From Brassica napus (taxonomy: Eukaryota; Streptophyta; Magnoliopsida; Brassicales; Brassicaceae): 64,000 nucleotides of DNA. Location of the stretch: contig NC_063436.1 of assembly GCF_020379485.1 (NCBI RefSeq), positions 28,766,423 through 28,830,422 of the forward strand, in the 5' to 3' direction. Below are positions 1 to 10,910 of this stretch, piece after piece; the stretch's first letter is position 1; each line of letters opens with the position of its first letter. The notes beneath the pieces were generated by a model that ran no database searches, had not been told where the DNA came from, and saw nothing but the letters and a program-made list of their open reading frames with translations. Made by a program: the position numbers and the translations under genes.

Positions 1-237
1 ACGAACACGCCAGCTGCAATCATCATCTGCGCAACGAATGTACCACATTTTTTTATCCGACTTGACAAGCTTATAGTCGAAATTATGTTTCATTGCACAT
101 ATTTCGAATGCTGCCTTCAAAAGCGTTTTCGAAATAAAATGTTGACCCTCCTTCACAAAATCCACCAAAGAAAATCGCACATCATTTCCATTGGTCTTCT
201 CTTTGTCACACCATTCAACCTCTTCTTGTGAATCCAT
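1..237 (-). CDS. MuDR-type transposase (MULE), N-terminal part, runs off the window
   Basis: An open frame of 79 codons starts at ATG 237 on the minus strand and is still open at the window edge. It begins MDSQEEVEWCDKEK. It then reads VRFSLVDFVKEGQHF, ALKxAFEICAMKHNF-like residues and MWYIRCADDDCSWRVR. This layout (residues about 21-79) is that of the N-terminal DNA-binding domain of plant MuDR transposases, where the W-x-I-R-C...C-x-W-R-V-R part holds the zinc-binding cysteines. The rest of the protein, including the catalytic domain, would lie outside the window. It could equally be a domesticated MUG/FAR1-like relative; the visible part cannot separate these. No terminal repeat was identified on the right side. 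Confidence 0.7.
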   Translation of the reverse strand, partial: MDSQEEVEWCDKEKTNGNDVRFSLVDFVKEGQHFISKTLLKAAFEICAMKHNFDYKLVKSDKKMWYIRCADDDCSWRVR

Positions 238-1212
238 AGTTTAGATAGGAAAAAATTAGAGAAGAAGAAAAAAAAAAAAAAGAAATCGTGAGACAACGAT
301 GAAGAAGACCACAATTTAGGAAAAATAACAATTAAAAAAGGAAAACAAAATATTTAAAAGATTTAGAGAATATTTCATAACCGTTTTTACCAAGATTTCC
401 GGATTTAGTTTACTAACCGTTATAGAACTTGCATTCTACCAATTTAGAAAATAGAATAATAAATAGGATGTTATATACTACTATAGTAGATACAAAGACA
501 TGTTGTAGATTGTATTTTCTTGCGTGGTTTATAATAAGGAAGGATTTAGATTTTATTTTCTAGCGCGGTTGATGAGATGACATTGTTTAGTGTTTTAAAT
601 CTACCAGAAATATAGAGCATAGAGGAAATCGTGAACTTCATATTCTGCCTTACTAGTTGTATACGTTTCCGTTATAATATGCAGTCTACATGCCTTAGAA
701 CATTGTGTTTCTTTCAGATTACGTATTCTAAACCGCCGTAGATGGCAGATATGGTTAACTAGCACATTTAGCCAATTTTTCAAATTATTATGTAAACATC
801 TTTTGATGTCAAAAATATTTTTCTCACATGTACATGCTTATCTATATTAAGTTAACTATTTTTCCATATTTTTTTCCTTTGTAAAAAAAATCTTATGAAT
901 TTTTATATATAAAAAGGGTAGTCACTGTCCAAATGTGTGAAAAGTTAATTTAGTTCAAAGGGGACAATACTTTAGAGATTTAGTTCCATATTGGCAAATT
1001 TCCCAAACTTTGGTAAACAGTAAACCCCGACAATTTTTCAGCAGACTAAAATATTCTGCTTTACCAGGATCTACAATATCCCGAACTTTTACCTCCATAT
1101 TATAAAAGCGGATTCTATTTGTATTATAGTGTAGATTTCCAGTAAAACAGTGGTAGACACTTTTGCTCAAAATTAAAATAATTTTAAGAAAAATTAGGGG
1201 AAAGCAATACAT
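238..1212. other. Intergenic, AT-rich, no gene recognised
   Basis: The first 60 bases hold an A-rich tract upstream of the MuDR-like start. The rest is AT-rich with short open frames that show no recognisable motif and no splice-site context. No terminal repeats or RNA gene were seen. Confidence 0.5.
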
Positions 1213-2285
1213 ATAATCAAGGTATCAAGAGATTCAACAACAGCTAAAAAAGCTGAAATCTCACAACGTGGGTTAAGATGCTCATAAAATACAACAAGAC
1301 TGGTGGATATTTCTAAGTCCACGGGCACAGGCTAGTCTTGTTCAGCGTCTCCGAGTTCTTTATCTTCTGGCACACTTTGGACGTACAAAACATTGTTGCA
1401 TCTGTTTGAACAAAGGTAGTAAATTAAAAACCAAGAGATCCGAGAAAGTTAACACAACTAACAAAGGTTAAGATGATGAATGTGTGTTCAGTTAACTTTG
1501 TGAATGAAGCAAGACAAATAATGAAGTTATAGTTTACCTGATCAAGATCTCTCCGAGGTTTCCTGTCAATTGTCCATCAATGTATTCTTCAGTGTTTCCA
1601 AGCTGCAAAGCACAGTATGGCCAAACTCAAATGACTACTAAACTGAAAAGAATGATATAGGCCTATCTGTATAACTAAATTGATTTCTATCACTCCTAGC
1701 TTTTAACATTACAACATCAATCTTTGCTCAAAACTTCATCCTACTTTAGCATTCTCGAACAGATCATAAAAACGCTAAAGGAAAGTACCTGCAAGTTCAT
1801 GTAGGAGTCAACAGAGGCGAGGAAACCTGTAAAATAGATAAGACTCATGTAAGAAACATTACAAGCTTTTGGTTATCATATCAAAACTCATAATGGTTTT
1901 AAAAAAGATAATTACCTTTGTATTCCATTCCCCATTTGAGCTTGACGATAACCGTCTTTCCGGTTAAGTTGTTCAAGAACGGCTTCGGGTTTACTGGTAT
2001 ATATGGTCTGCACAAATCTCACCAATATACAAAACAAATTACAAAGCCAAGCTTAATAGAAATCGTGATAAAACCCTAAAACAATCATGGGTTCGCAAAA
2101 TCAGAGCTTGAAAACACCAAAGTTCGAAGCTTTTTGAAAGTTCTAATGCTACTTGAACAAGTAAAGTTACAACCTTTAAGCTCAACCAAGTAAAGAAAAA
2201 AAAAAAGAAATCGAAGCTCAAATTAACGAAACTTACAGCCATGAGTGATGGAACGAAGAGACGAATCGAAGAGTGGGAGGAAGTA
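1213..2285. repeat. Segmental duplication, copy A (partner 8028-9115)
   Basis: Introns and flanks as well as exons match the stretch 8028-9115 in the same orientation, so this is a DNA-level duplication and not a retrocopy. The left edge starts near the shared phrase for ATCAA..TTTCAACAACAGC at about 1216 and 8036. The right edge is just past the start codon, in the 5' leader. Small indels separate the copies, including an insertion of about 90 bases in copy B near 8300-8400. Confidence 0.8.
1332..2242 (-). pseudogene. Second copy of the SmF (snRNP F) gene, frameshifted
   Basis: Five blocks match the intact SmF gene at 8143-9078 in order, strand and splice sites: exon 1 2242-2237, exon 2 2007-1916, then the exons ending in [13 protein letters not shown] and in the C-terminal tail (1401-1332). 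Exon 2 is 92 bases instead of 88 because of an extra TATA just after the codons for MATI. Read with the same splice sites, the frame is lost after residue 4 and meets TGA early in exon 3. The last exon also carries changes in conserved residues: VQSVPEDKE instead of VRGVPEDEE. The similarity to copy B stops at about 2285, before the pyrimidine-rich 5' leader that copy B has at 9120-9180, so the promoter side is also missing. A transcript using another start cannot be excluded. Confidence 0.75.
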
Positions 2286-2583
2286 CAAATCGCTAAAAAC
2301 TTACAAATATATTTAGTGTAAAATTATTTGAATGATTATTAAAATAACCATAATAATAATAACACATCTATTACGTATATATATTAACAGTTCCGTTCTA
2401 CAATATGAACACTGTTTTGTTTTAGAGTATAGTCAAAGTTATAACCTGCATAGAAACAGTCCCAATGATGATCATGTTGTCATTAGAACTTCTAGTTCTA
2501 GTGATGCCCAGGCATAGAGTTCCAGGGGACCCATTTGGAAGGAACAAACTCTTGGCATCCACACTTAAATATGTCTCACATTA

Positions 2584-2750
2584 TATCTTTCATTTCACTT
2601 TCAATAAAATCATACATTTTTATTGATAAATGAGTTAGTATTGTTCCTGTGTCAAGATATACCGGAACAATGTATATCTTGACACAAGACCAATGATAAC
2701 TCACTTATCAAAACCAATATATGATTTTATTGTGAGTGAAATGAAAGATA
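2584..2750. repeat. Foldback hairpin, 79-bp arms, 9-base loop
   Basis: Bases 2584-2662 and 2672-2750 are equal-length inverted arms that pair imperfectly over their whole length. The outermost segment TATCTTTCATTTCACT and the innermost TGTCAAGATATAC pair perfectly, with scattered mismatches between. This is the size and shape of a young MIRNA precursor or of a small foldback MITE. No target-site duplication was found, so the two cannot be told apart here. Confidence 0.7.
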
Positions 2751-3433
2751 AAATGGAGATAGATTTACTAAATGAGAGATGCATAGGAGAACGAAACTGA
2801 TTTGGATTTTCATTTGGATTGAGACTATGATTTAGGTTGCGGTTTTAGAAAATGCTACATGCACTTATATACCATAAAGGAGTTGTATTTTAATGATAAA
2901 TGAAAGCTTCGTGAAGTTGAAGAAAGTGGAAGAAAAGCATGTGTCACCCATAAACGATGGAATAGGTGTGAGGTGTGTAAGTAGAAGTTAGGTAAAACGT
3001 TGGTTTTGTATTTTGGTATGTATTCGGAAATAAATAATGATGCATTTTAAAGGAAATGATTGCATTACAATTCAACCATGGACATTCAGATTTCAGAGAA
3101 GACCACTATTTCAGTACAGTAAAGTTTGCCTTAGAATTCAATCATGGGACTTTCGTATATCATCACAATTTCAAATAACTAATAAAACTGGAAAATTTTA
3201 TTATACTGTAAAAGTATTGAGCGCGTTACCTTTTCAGACACATTTTTCTCTTTTTTGTCATGATAAGACACTTTTCACTGGAGGGACATATTGTCCTCTT
3301 CCAATCCATGTGGTTTTACACCAGTACCCTTCACGCTTGGTTAATAAAAGTAAAAAACTCCTTTCTTTTTGTTTGTTTGATTCTATTTAGTTTGTGGGGA
3401 CTAGAGCTTTTAAGTTACAAAAAAGAGTGTATA
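2751..3433. other. Intergenic, no gene recognised
   Basis: A frame of 117 codons at 3037-3390 has no motif and no codon pattern suggesting selection. No repeat structure was noted before the Helitron start at 3434. Confidence 0.4.
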
Positions 3434-5198
3434 TCCCACTATATAAAAACTACTAATTTTGAGACTTCTTAAGAGTGTCACATAGGCAAAAAAATTGAGA
3501 ACCAACTAATCTGCCATGTCATCCCAGACTGGACTTAAAAGACCAACCTTCGCAGCCTATTATTACTAAATTTCGGAGCCCATTACACCATTCTCAGCAT
3601 TCCATTTTAACAGCCCATTATTACTCAAATACTAAAGGCTCTAACCCATTATTACTCATATAATAAAGGCCTTAAAACATCCCACTATATAAAATTTAAT
3701 AATTTTGAGGCTTCTTAGGAGTACCACATGGGCAAAAAAATTAAGAACCAACCAATCTGCCATGTTATCCCGGACTGGGCTTGAAAGACCAACCTTCGCA
3801 ACCCATTATTACTAAATTTCGAGCCCATTTACACAATTCTCAACATTCCATTTTAACAGCTCATTTTTACTCAGATACTAAAGGTCCTAAGGGCATCTTC
3901 ATCCCTACTCTATTTTTTTTCTCTAAAATGGAGTAAAAGTGAATATGGAGTAAGAAATGCTCCAACCAAAGTCCATATCTCACTCCATAATGAAATTTAC
4001 TCCATAAATGGAGTAATCTATTTTTTTGTTTGTTCATCACTCCATTATGGAGTGAAAAATGAAGTAGGGTTGAAGCAATTTTACTCCATTTTCACTTTTA
4101 CTCCATTTTAGAAGACAAAATGGAGTTATACATTGGAGATGCTCTAACCCATTATTACTCATATACTAAAGACCCTAAAACATAATCCCTAACCCATTAA
4201 TACTAAAAGTCCTAAAACATATAATTCTCTAAAAACTAAAAATCACTCATCCTCACCCTAACCCTAATCACCGGCTCCATCTCATCGTGATTCTCTTCCT
4301 CTTCATCTCATCTTCAACTTAAATATTATCATTTTTGAATGAAAACATTATTATTATTGAAATATTAATTATTTATCCAAAACTCTAATAAACAAAATAT
4401 ACAAGTTGTTAATGCACTCTATTGTTTGCAAAGAAGCTTTTCATATTATTTCCCTTTTTCATTTAATGCACAAATACAAATGTAGATTTTCCTTTTATCT
4501 AGAAGATATTTTTTAATTTAACATACCAATTATGAACAGTTTGATCATGTTTATCATAAATTTGGTTTTATATATATATATATTTAGTTTTAATATATTC
4601 TACATTATTTACATCTTATTAGTTTTAAACTATACAAAAAACATATATTAATTGCATATTTTAAAACTTACTTTATATTTTAAAACGATTAAAGTCACAA
4701 TGACCAATTATTTTCCAGCACCACCAAAAACTCGAAAAACTCTATACAACCAAAATTTTATTTTCATATATTATTAAATTTTATTTGTTTATAATATGTT
4801 TTAATTTTCAGGAAAACTATCACTCACAACCACACCAGGTTCGCACTTTTACTTTGGCAACGACATAGATATCATACAACGCTTTCAAAAGAGGAATAAA
4901 CTGCTATCCTAAGCCTGATGGCATACCTCCACATGGGATCAAACCACAAGACGGAAACCGACACCAGTCAACTGTTTTAAAATTTACACTTCAATGCAAA
5001 CAACCATATATTTTTCAAACTTACTATTGTTTAGAAAACATAAACTGATCATCGCATCGCATTCAAACAAAAACTCTATGGTTAATTCTATAACGAACAA
5101 AATTTAACTTCCAATATCTGATATTTAAAACTACAAAAATATAAAAAATTACTTTAATAAAACATATTATCCGCGCGAAGCGCGGACCCCGGCTCTAG
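3434..5198 (+). mobile_element. Helitron, non-autonomous, with duplicated 5' end
   Basis: The right end has the Helitron signature: a GC-rich hairpin CCGCGCGAAGCGCGG at 5171-5185 followed by CTAG at 5195-5198 and a host T. The proposed left end is TCCCACTATATAAAA at 3434, preceded by A, which would give the A|T target typical of Helitrons. A second copy of this 5' end starts at 3680, and the 246 bases from 3434 are repeated from 3680 with moderate divergence. No Rep/helicase gene is present. The right end is firm; the left end is inferred from similarity between the two repeated starts. Confidence 0.6.
3891..4144. mobile_element. Tourist-like MITE (PIF/Harbinger type), TAA target duplication
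   Basis: The 254-bp element starts GGGCATCTTCATCCCTACTC and its right end, read in reverse complement, is GAGCATCTCCAATGTATAAC. It is flanked by TAA at 3888-3890 and at 4145-4147. The interior repeats ACTCCATTTT-type motifs in both orientations. It sits inside the Helitron 3434-5198, so it inserted later. It has no coding capacity and would depend on a transposase such as that at 21927. Confidence 0.8.
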
Positions 5199-6559
5199 TT
5201 TTATCTAAAAAGAAATAGAAAGCACGATTGACATCTAAAAAGAAATGAAAGCACATACAAAAAATAAAAGAGAGCGAATATGTATTAAAAGTAACTTTTT
5301 AAATTCCCCAATATGTTATATGTGTCATCATTTTATATTATACTATATAAATAAATATATAATCACATAAATAAATCATTAATTTTTTTCTTTATATTTT
5401 GATATCCATATGTATATATGTATTTTAATATTTTTAAAAATCAAATTTAAATTTCATACGGTGTATTTTGATGTTTGTGGACACAGAATTTGTGGATACA
5501 TTTCTTATGAACACATTTGAAATAGTTGTGGACATATGTTTTGTGGATAGTTTTTTAGTATTTTGTAGATACATTTTTGATGGACAAGTTTAAAACATCC
5601 ACTGATATGGCAGAGACATTTAGTGTACAATATTTTATAGACAAAATTTTGTGGACAAAAATCTTAGCCTTACAAATTTTATGTACAAAATTTTGTGGAC
5701 AAGATTGTTTGTAGACAAATCATACAAAGATTCAAAGCTTCTTTTCCCAAATCAGTAACAGACTCTTACATCTTTTATAGTCACAAAGTATTTTCCATTC
5801 AAATGTGTCTCGGATTATGTTCTCTTTGTCCCTCCAAACATTGTGTTAAGTTTTGTGAACTATATTGTGCTACTCTTTCCAAATGTTCTTCAAAGTTACA
5901 AACTTTCAACACGTTAAGAGAGACAGTTGTCAAGTATAAGCAAAAAAATGACAAGGAAAATGATTAAAAACCCACTCTTTGTCGCTATTATTATAGATCT
6001 ATAGTTCTACAACTCTTGAAAGGAGAAAAGAGTTAAGGTAAATGAAATACAAATCTCCGATGACGAGCTCATGTGAAGTTGGTTGACTATCAAACTTCCT
6101 TTTCTTCTTCGACTTTGATTTGGCCATGGTTCGCGATTTACAGAGAAAAAAGGAAAATAACAGTAAAGTGAAAAATTAAAATCAAACAATATTTTGTGCT
6201 TTTTATTTCTTCATGATATGATACAGAGATGAAAAAGGTCTCGATAAAAAGTAGACGAAAATGGAAAAATATGTAGAAAGACAAAAGAGGTGGAAAGAAA
6301 TAACAAAATCAGACATGTGGCAAAGATAAAAACTTAATCGTAGTCTTCAACAATTGATGAAGAAGAAGGAGAGAGTTTGGTGAAATTAAAGTTAGAGAAC
6401 TGGGGAAAGTAAATGAAAAAGTAGATCTGAGATAGTAAATTGATATACAGACTTTTGGAAATTTAATAATAAATTAATTTTGGAAAGTGTAGATGAGAGT
6501 ATCTAGGACAATACACATAGAGAAAATATGCTTCCAGCAACAAGTGTCTTAATCTGTAA
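5199..6559. other. Intergenic, low-complexity TTGTGGACA-rich stretch, no gene recognised
   Basis: Bases 5470-5710 repeat variants of TTGTGGACAAA and TTGTGGATAC many times in the same orientation, a degenerate short tandem pattern. A 90-codon frame at 5695-5967 follows; it is cysteine-rich but matches nothing I recognise and starts inside the repeat. The remainder has no feature. Confidence 0.4.
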
Positions 6560-7803
6560 CTAGATTTTGACCCGTGCAACCGCACGGGTGTTTGTTTTCA
6601 CTTTTTTATACATGAATTATTGTTTTACAACATAAGTGGTATATATTTTTAATGTTAATCATATACATAAATATTTATATAACTATTTCAAATACAATAA
6701 TTTTATAATTTACATGTTATAATTAATTAATTGTTTAAACCGTATGTATTTACCACTTCTTATTATATATTTATCTTATTGTATTTGCATTTAGTTATTA
6801 AGCAAATTAATATATTAATGAGAAAATATATTTAAAAATTATTTTGTATTTAATTTATGCTAAATTTTGTCCCGTCTTTCAAAACTGGATTTCTTTTTAC
6901 CAATATTAGATAATTTATTATTGTATATATAAAAGTCTAAGATATGTTAATTTTTAGACATGTATTATATAGTTTGTTTTAAGATGTTCTATCATCATAT
7001 TATATTTTAAATAAATAATTTATATTTATGAAAATAAATTTTATAAATTTATCAATTGAATATAATTTTATCATATTTATTTTAGTATAATAATTATATT
7101 TTAACATGAACATGACTATAAAGTAGATAAAATAGGATATAATTTATTTATTTTCGTTTTTAAACGATAACTTAAAATACATTAAGTTATTGTTTAAATA
7201 TTTTTACACATATTTATTAAAATTTTAAAATATAATATATAAATATATCTTATATTTAAAATGAAAATATATTATGATTAAAGTAGTTACAAAGATTTTA
7301 TATTATTAACTTTAAAGAAATACATGTTAATTTTTATACATGTATTATATAGTTTGATAATGTAAACCCATCTTTCCAACATATTAAATTTTATTTTTGA
7401 ACATAAATATTTTATAATTACGAAAATCAAATAAATAAATATATAAATTTAATACAATTTTATTATATTTAGCTCAATATAATAATTTTATTTTAATATG
7501 ATTGATTATGATTATATAATAAATAAAATATTATAGATTTTTTTATTTTTAATTTTATATAACTGAATTTATTAATGTATAATAATATTTTAAACTAATT
7601 TCGAAATTAGCAAAGATATTTAAATATAATTTCAAAAATGAAGATCTTGTAAAAATCTTTTAAACAGATTTGTTAGAATTTTAAAATAAATATATTTATA
7701 TTTAAAATGAAAAGATATCAAAAGATATTATGATTAAAATATTTTTAAAATTCTATTTATTATTAGTCTGAATTAAAATGTAATATGAATTTCTATGAAT
7801 AGA
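6560..7803 (-). mobile_element. Probable Helitron, minus orientation, very AT-rich
   Basis: On the minus strand the 3' end reads CCCGTGCGGTTGCACGGG (hairpin, plus-strand 6571-6588), then TCAAAATCTAG ending at 6560, followed by T. This is a good Helitron terminus. The 5' end is placed at 7803, where the minus strand reads A|TCTATTCATAG; this is a weak inference based on the TC start and A target. The interior is over long stretches almost pure A+T and has no coding capacity. Confidence 0.5.
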
Positions 7804-8027
7804 TCCATTAGGTCTATTTTTAAAAAAATCACGGGTTTTAATTACACTAATCGAAAAGGGTCATTAGTTTCTCGGAATGTGGCCAGTATATTACTCCTAT
7901 CTGTTTTGGGCCGCAATTTGAGGCTTGGAAACGATAGTATAAAACGACACGCATTCCATTCCATTTACAGAAAACCGGCAAGGAGTTTGGTTTGTCACAC
8001 ATCAAAACAGCTTGTGGTTTTTGTTTC
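7804..8027. other. Short spacer before the SmF duplication, nothing recognised
   Basis: About 220 bases of unremarkable sequence between the proposed Helitron edge and the left edge of SmF copy B. No repeat or gene was identified. Confidence 0.35.
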
Positions 8028-9115
8028 AAGGTTATCAAAAGTTTCAACAACAGCAAAGCTGAAATCTCACAAGTTGGGTTAAGAATTTAAGATACTCATA
8101 GAATACAACAAGACTGGGTATTTCTAAGTCCACGGGCACAGGCTAGTCTTGTTCAGCATCTCCGAGTTCTTCATCTTCTGGCACACCTCGGACATACAAA
8201 ACGTTGTTGCATCTGTTTTAACAAAAACCAGTAAAAATATAAAACCAAGAGATCTAAAAAAAAGTTTACACAATTAACAGAGATTAAGATGATGAATGTG
8301 TGTTCAGTTCTTAAATCTCATCAACTAATAATGACACTTCAGCTTTGTTGAAAACATAAAACAGATTAACTTATACAGGGAACAATAACGAAAGTAAGTG
8401 GTAACACTGAGAGAATGAAGCAAGACAAACAATGAAGTTATAGATTACCTGATCAAGATCTCTCCGAGGTTCCCTGTCAATTGTCCATCGATGTATTCTT
8501 CAGTGTTTCCAAGCTGTAGAAAACAGTATAGCCAAACTAAAACTAATAAACTGAAAGAATGATAAGCCTATATGTATAACTAAATTGATTTCTATCCTAT
8601 TCGAACAGAACATATAACGCCAAAGGAAAGTACCTGCAAGTTCATGTAGGAGTCAACAGAGGCGAGAAAACCTGTAAAAAGAGACAAAGGACTCATGTAA
8701 GAAGCATTAAAGACACAAAGCTTTTGGTTATCACATCAATGGTAAGAGAAAAGATAATTAATTACCTTTGTATTCCATTCCCCATTTGAGCTTAACGATA
8801 ACCGTCTTTCCGGTTAAGTTGTTCAAGAACGGCTTCGGGTTTACCGGTATGGTCTGCACAAATCTCACCAATACACAAAATCAATTACAAAGCCAAGCTT
8901 CAATTGAAATCATGATAAAACAATCATGGGTTCACAAAATCAGAGCTCGGAAACACCAAAGTTCGCAGCTTTTTTGAAAGTTCTAATGCTACTTGAACAA
9001 GTAAAGTTACAACCTTTAAGCTCAACCAAGCAAAGAAAAAAAGAAATCGAAGCTCAAATTAACGAAACTTACAGCCATGAGTGATGGAACGACGAGACGA
9101 ATCGAAGAGTGGGAG
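8028..9115. repeat. Segmental duplication, copy B (partner 1213-2285)
   Basis: Direct repeat of the SmF locus including introns. This copy extends further upstream of the start codon and contains the 5' leader, so it is the likely parental or complete copy. The two copies are about 6.8 kb apart. Confidence 0.8.
8143..9078 (-). CDS. Spliceosomal Sm protein F (snRNP F)
   Basis: Five exons on the minus strand: 9078-9073, 8853-8766, 8671-8634, 8513-8449 and 8212-8143, all with GT-AG borders. They sum to 267 bases, giving 88 residues plus stop, the length of plant SmF. The protein reads [20 protein letters not shown]..., then [20 protein letters not shown] (Sm1 motif), [13 protein letters not shown] and [16 protein letters not shown] (Sm2 motif), ending [11 protein letters not shown]. 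SmF is one of the seven proteins of the ring on U1, U2, U4 and U5 snRNAs in the nucleus. Exon 1 holds only ATGGCT, an arrangement also seen in its duplicate. A pyrimidine-rich leader lies upstream at about 9120-9180. It is likely orthologous to Arabidopsis At4g30220. Confidence 0.93.
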
Positions 9116-9119
9116 GAAA

Positions 9120-9655
9120 CAAATCGCTCCTCTTCGTCTTCTTAGCTTTTCGATCTCTGCTTAGGGTTTTTCGGTTTCTAGATTCGTTGCTATGAACAAA
9201 AGTGTGTGCAGAGGCCCGTGATTAGAGTACTACGGCCCATTAACAACCATAATTACTATATGCGTTTGAGTCCAGCCCAAAACAGTTTGGATTCGGTTGG
9301 GCTTGTCCAAAGCCTGTATATGTATCAAACTTTACTAATGAAACTACTTTTACCTTTTTTTTTTTTTTTTGGAATTAGACGTGTGTTGATTTATTAAAAC
9401 GTCCATTAATTGCATTGACTTTGTTCTTTACACTATAGCAAAATTTCTTTCGGCTTTCCTATAGGACCAACATAACAATTAGCCGGCTTTATCTTTGACC
9501 AGCCAACTAATAGTTTAGATTATTTATATTCCATTAGAATATTCTAATATGATTTATTAATCCAAATCAAAATGATTAACACGAGGTTTTACGTGTATGA
9601 CAAGAATTTGGGTGAACCACCCATTAAATTCTTTTTATTGATATGTATCCACTTA
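9120..9655. other. 5' leader/promoter side of SmF and spacer
   Basis: The minus-strand leader of SmF lies at about 9120-9190 (CT-rich and AGGGTTTTTCGGTTT-like on plus, as in many plant housekeeping 5' leaders). Beyond it the sequence is AT-rich with a T-homopolymer near 9356-9371. No other gene was recognised. Confidence 0.4.
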
Positions 9656-10261
9656 GGGCCTGACTGGTTCAAACGCAGCGGTTGCGGTTGCGGTTGCGGT
9701 TGCGGGTGGTTGCGGTTTCTAGCGGTTTTAAGAGATTTGTACGACTGGTTCTGCGGTTAGAAATTGGTGCGTTTGCGGGATACTTATGACTGGTTAACTA
9801 CCAAATGCAGCAGCGGTTAAATAATAAATTAACAATATTTACATTTTATACAATTATAAAAATATCAAAAATAATAATATTATAATAAATATAAAAGTTA
9901 TATTTAGAAAGTTATAATTTAATTTTTTTAAAATATAGAAAATATTTTTATTTTAGAGTTTTATAATATTAATTAAAATATAATAGATATATTTTAGCAT
10001 TTTTATAATTCCAATTTAATTTTTTTATTGAATATTTTTATTTTTGTATTTATATTGTTTTGGAAAAAAAGAATTTTTTTTTATCCTTCCACAACCGCCC
10101 GCAACCGCAAACGCTAGCTGGAACCAGCTTTTGAATTTATGAGGTTCAGAGCGATTTAGAGTGGTTTGGAGCGGTTTGAGCGATTGTTGCGAAACGCCAA
10201 CAACCGCTACCAACCGCAAAAGCTGCGTTTGCGGGTGGTAGCGGGAAAACCAGTCATACCC
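9656..10261. mobile_element. MITE-like element with GCGGTTGC-rich terminal inverted repeats
   Basis: Left end: GGGCCTGACTGGTT with CAAACGCAGC and GCGGTTGCGG repeats. Right end, in reverse complement: GGGTATGACTGGTT, then CCCGCTACCACCCGCAAACG. The interior from about 9820 to 10070 is almost pure A+T. Inverted GGG..TGACTGGTT ends suggest a hAT-type MITE. I could not find an 8-bp target duplication at either edge, so exact ends and superfamily are uncertain. A frame of four CGGTTG units at 9679-9702 is simple repeat, not coding. Confidence 0.6.
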
Positions 10262-10910
10262 TTAGTGAAAAGTATGTGTCATTTTATGACAAATAAATAA
10301 AAAAATGTTTGTTTCAAAATTAAATAAACAGTGTTCATTTACAATCATAAAGAAAAACGCATATAAATTCGGCATGCTATTAAAAAGGTTTATCAATACC
10401 ATGCTTTTTGTTTGTTTGAACAAAAAGAAAAACTTTTAAGTGAACTGTGTGAATCATTATACTTTTTGCGTTTAAAGATAATAGTAACATCGCACCATAC
10501 GGAATTGTTATAAAAAAGGAAAACAAATCAAACTTTGTGATCAAGCAATGTTGATATGAGTAGCCTAATTATGACTTGAGCCTTGCAGCGTAAGTTGATG
10601 TAAGTTGAAAAAGTGGAGTCTTTGGCTCTAATTGCTTTGCTTTAGTTATGTTCTTTGGCAATTGATTTCCTTTCATTACTCTTCCACTTCTTCAAGTTTG
10701 TAAAGTATACTTAAGAAAAGTCCAAACTATATTTGGAAATTTGAAAATATCAGGATAGCTTTTACACCATTTATGGCTAATTTGGTCGCCTGCAACTTTA
10801 TCAAAGATTATTTGTAATTACCAACAAAATAGTGTTGGTCGACGAAAGTTTGGCATCACATTCTCGCTAACTTCAGTTACACGCACCGATTAATACCTCA
10901 GCACTTGTTT
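10262..10910. other. Intergenic, nothing recognised
   Basis: AT-rich sequence between the two transposable elements. No open frame above background, no inverted repeat and no RNA gene motif was seen. Confidence 0.4.

Noticed and set aside
955..1212. Minus-strand frame of 85 codons
   Set aside because: No motif, no splice context and AT-driven composition.
5695..5967. Cysteine-rich 90-codon frame
   Set aside because: It begins inside the TTGTGGACA repeat and resembles no family; likely chance.
7795..8082. 95-codon plus-strand frame
   Set aside because: It overlaps the 3' flank of SmF in antisense and straddles a proposed Helitron edge.
9572..9760. Frame with a Gly-Cys repeat
   Set aside because: The repeat is the translated GGTTGC simple sequence of the MITE end.
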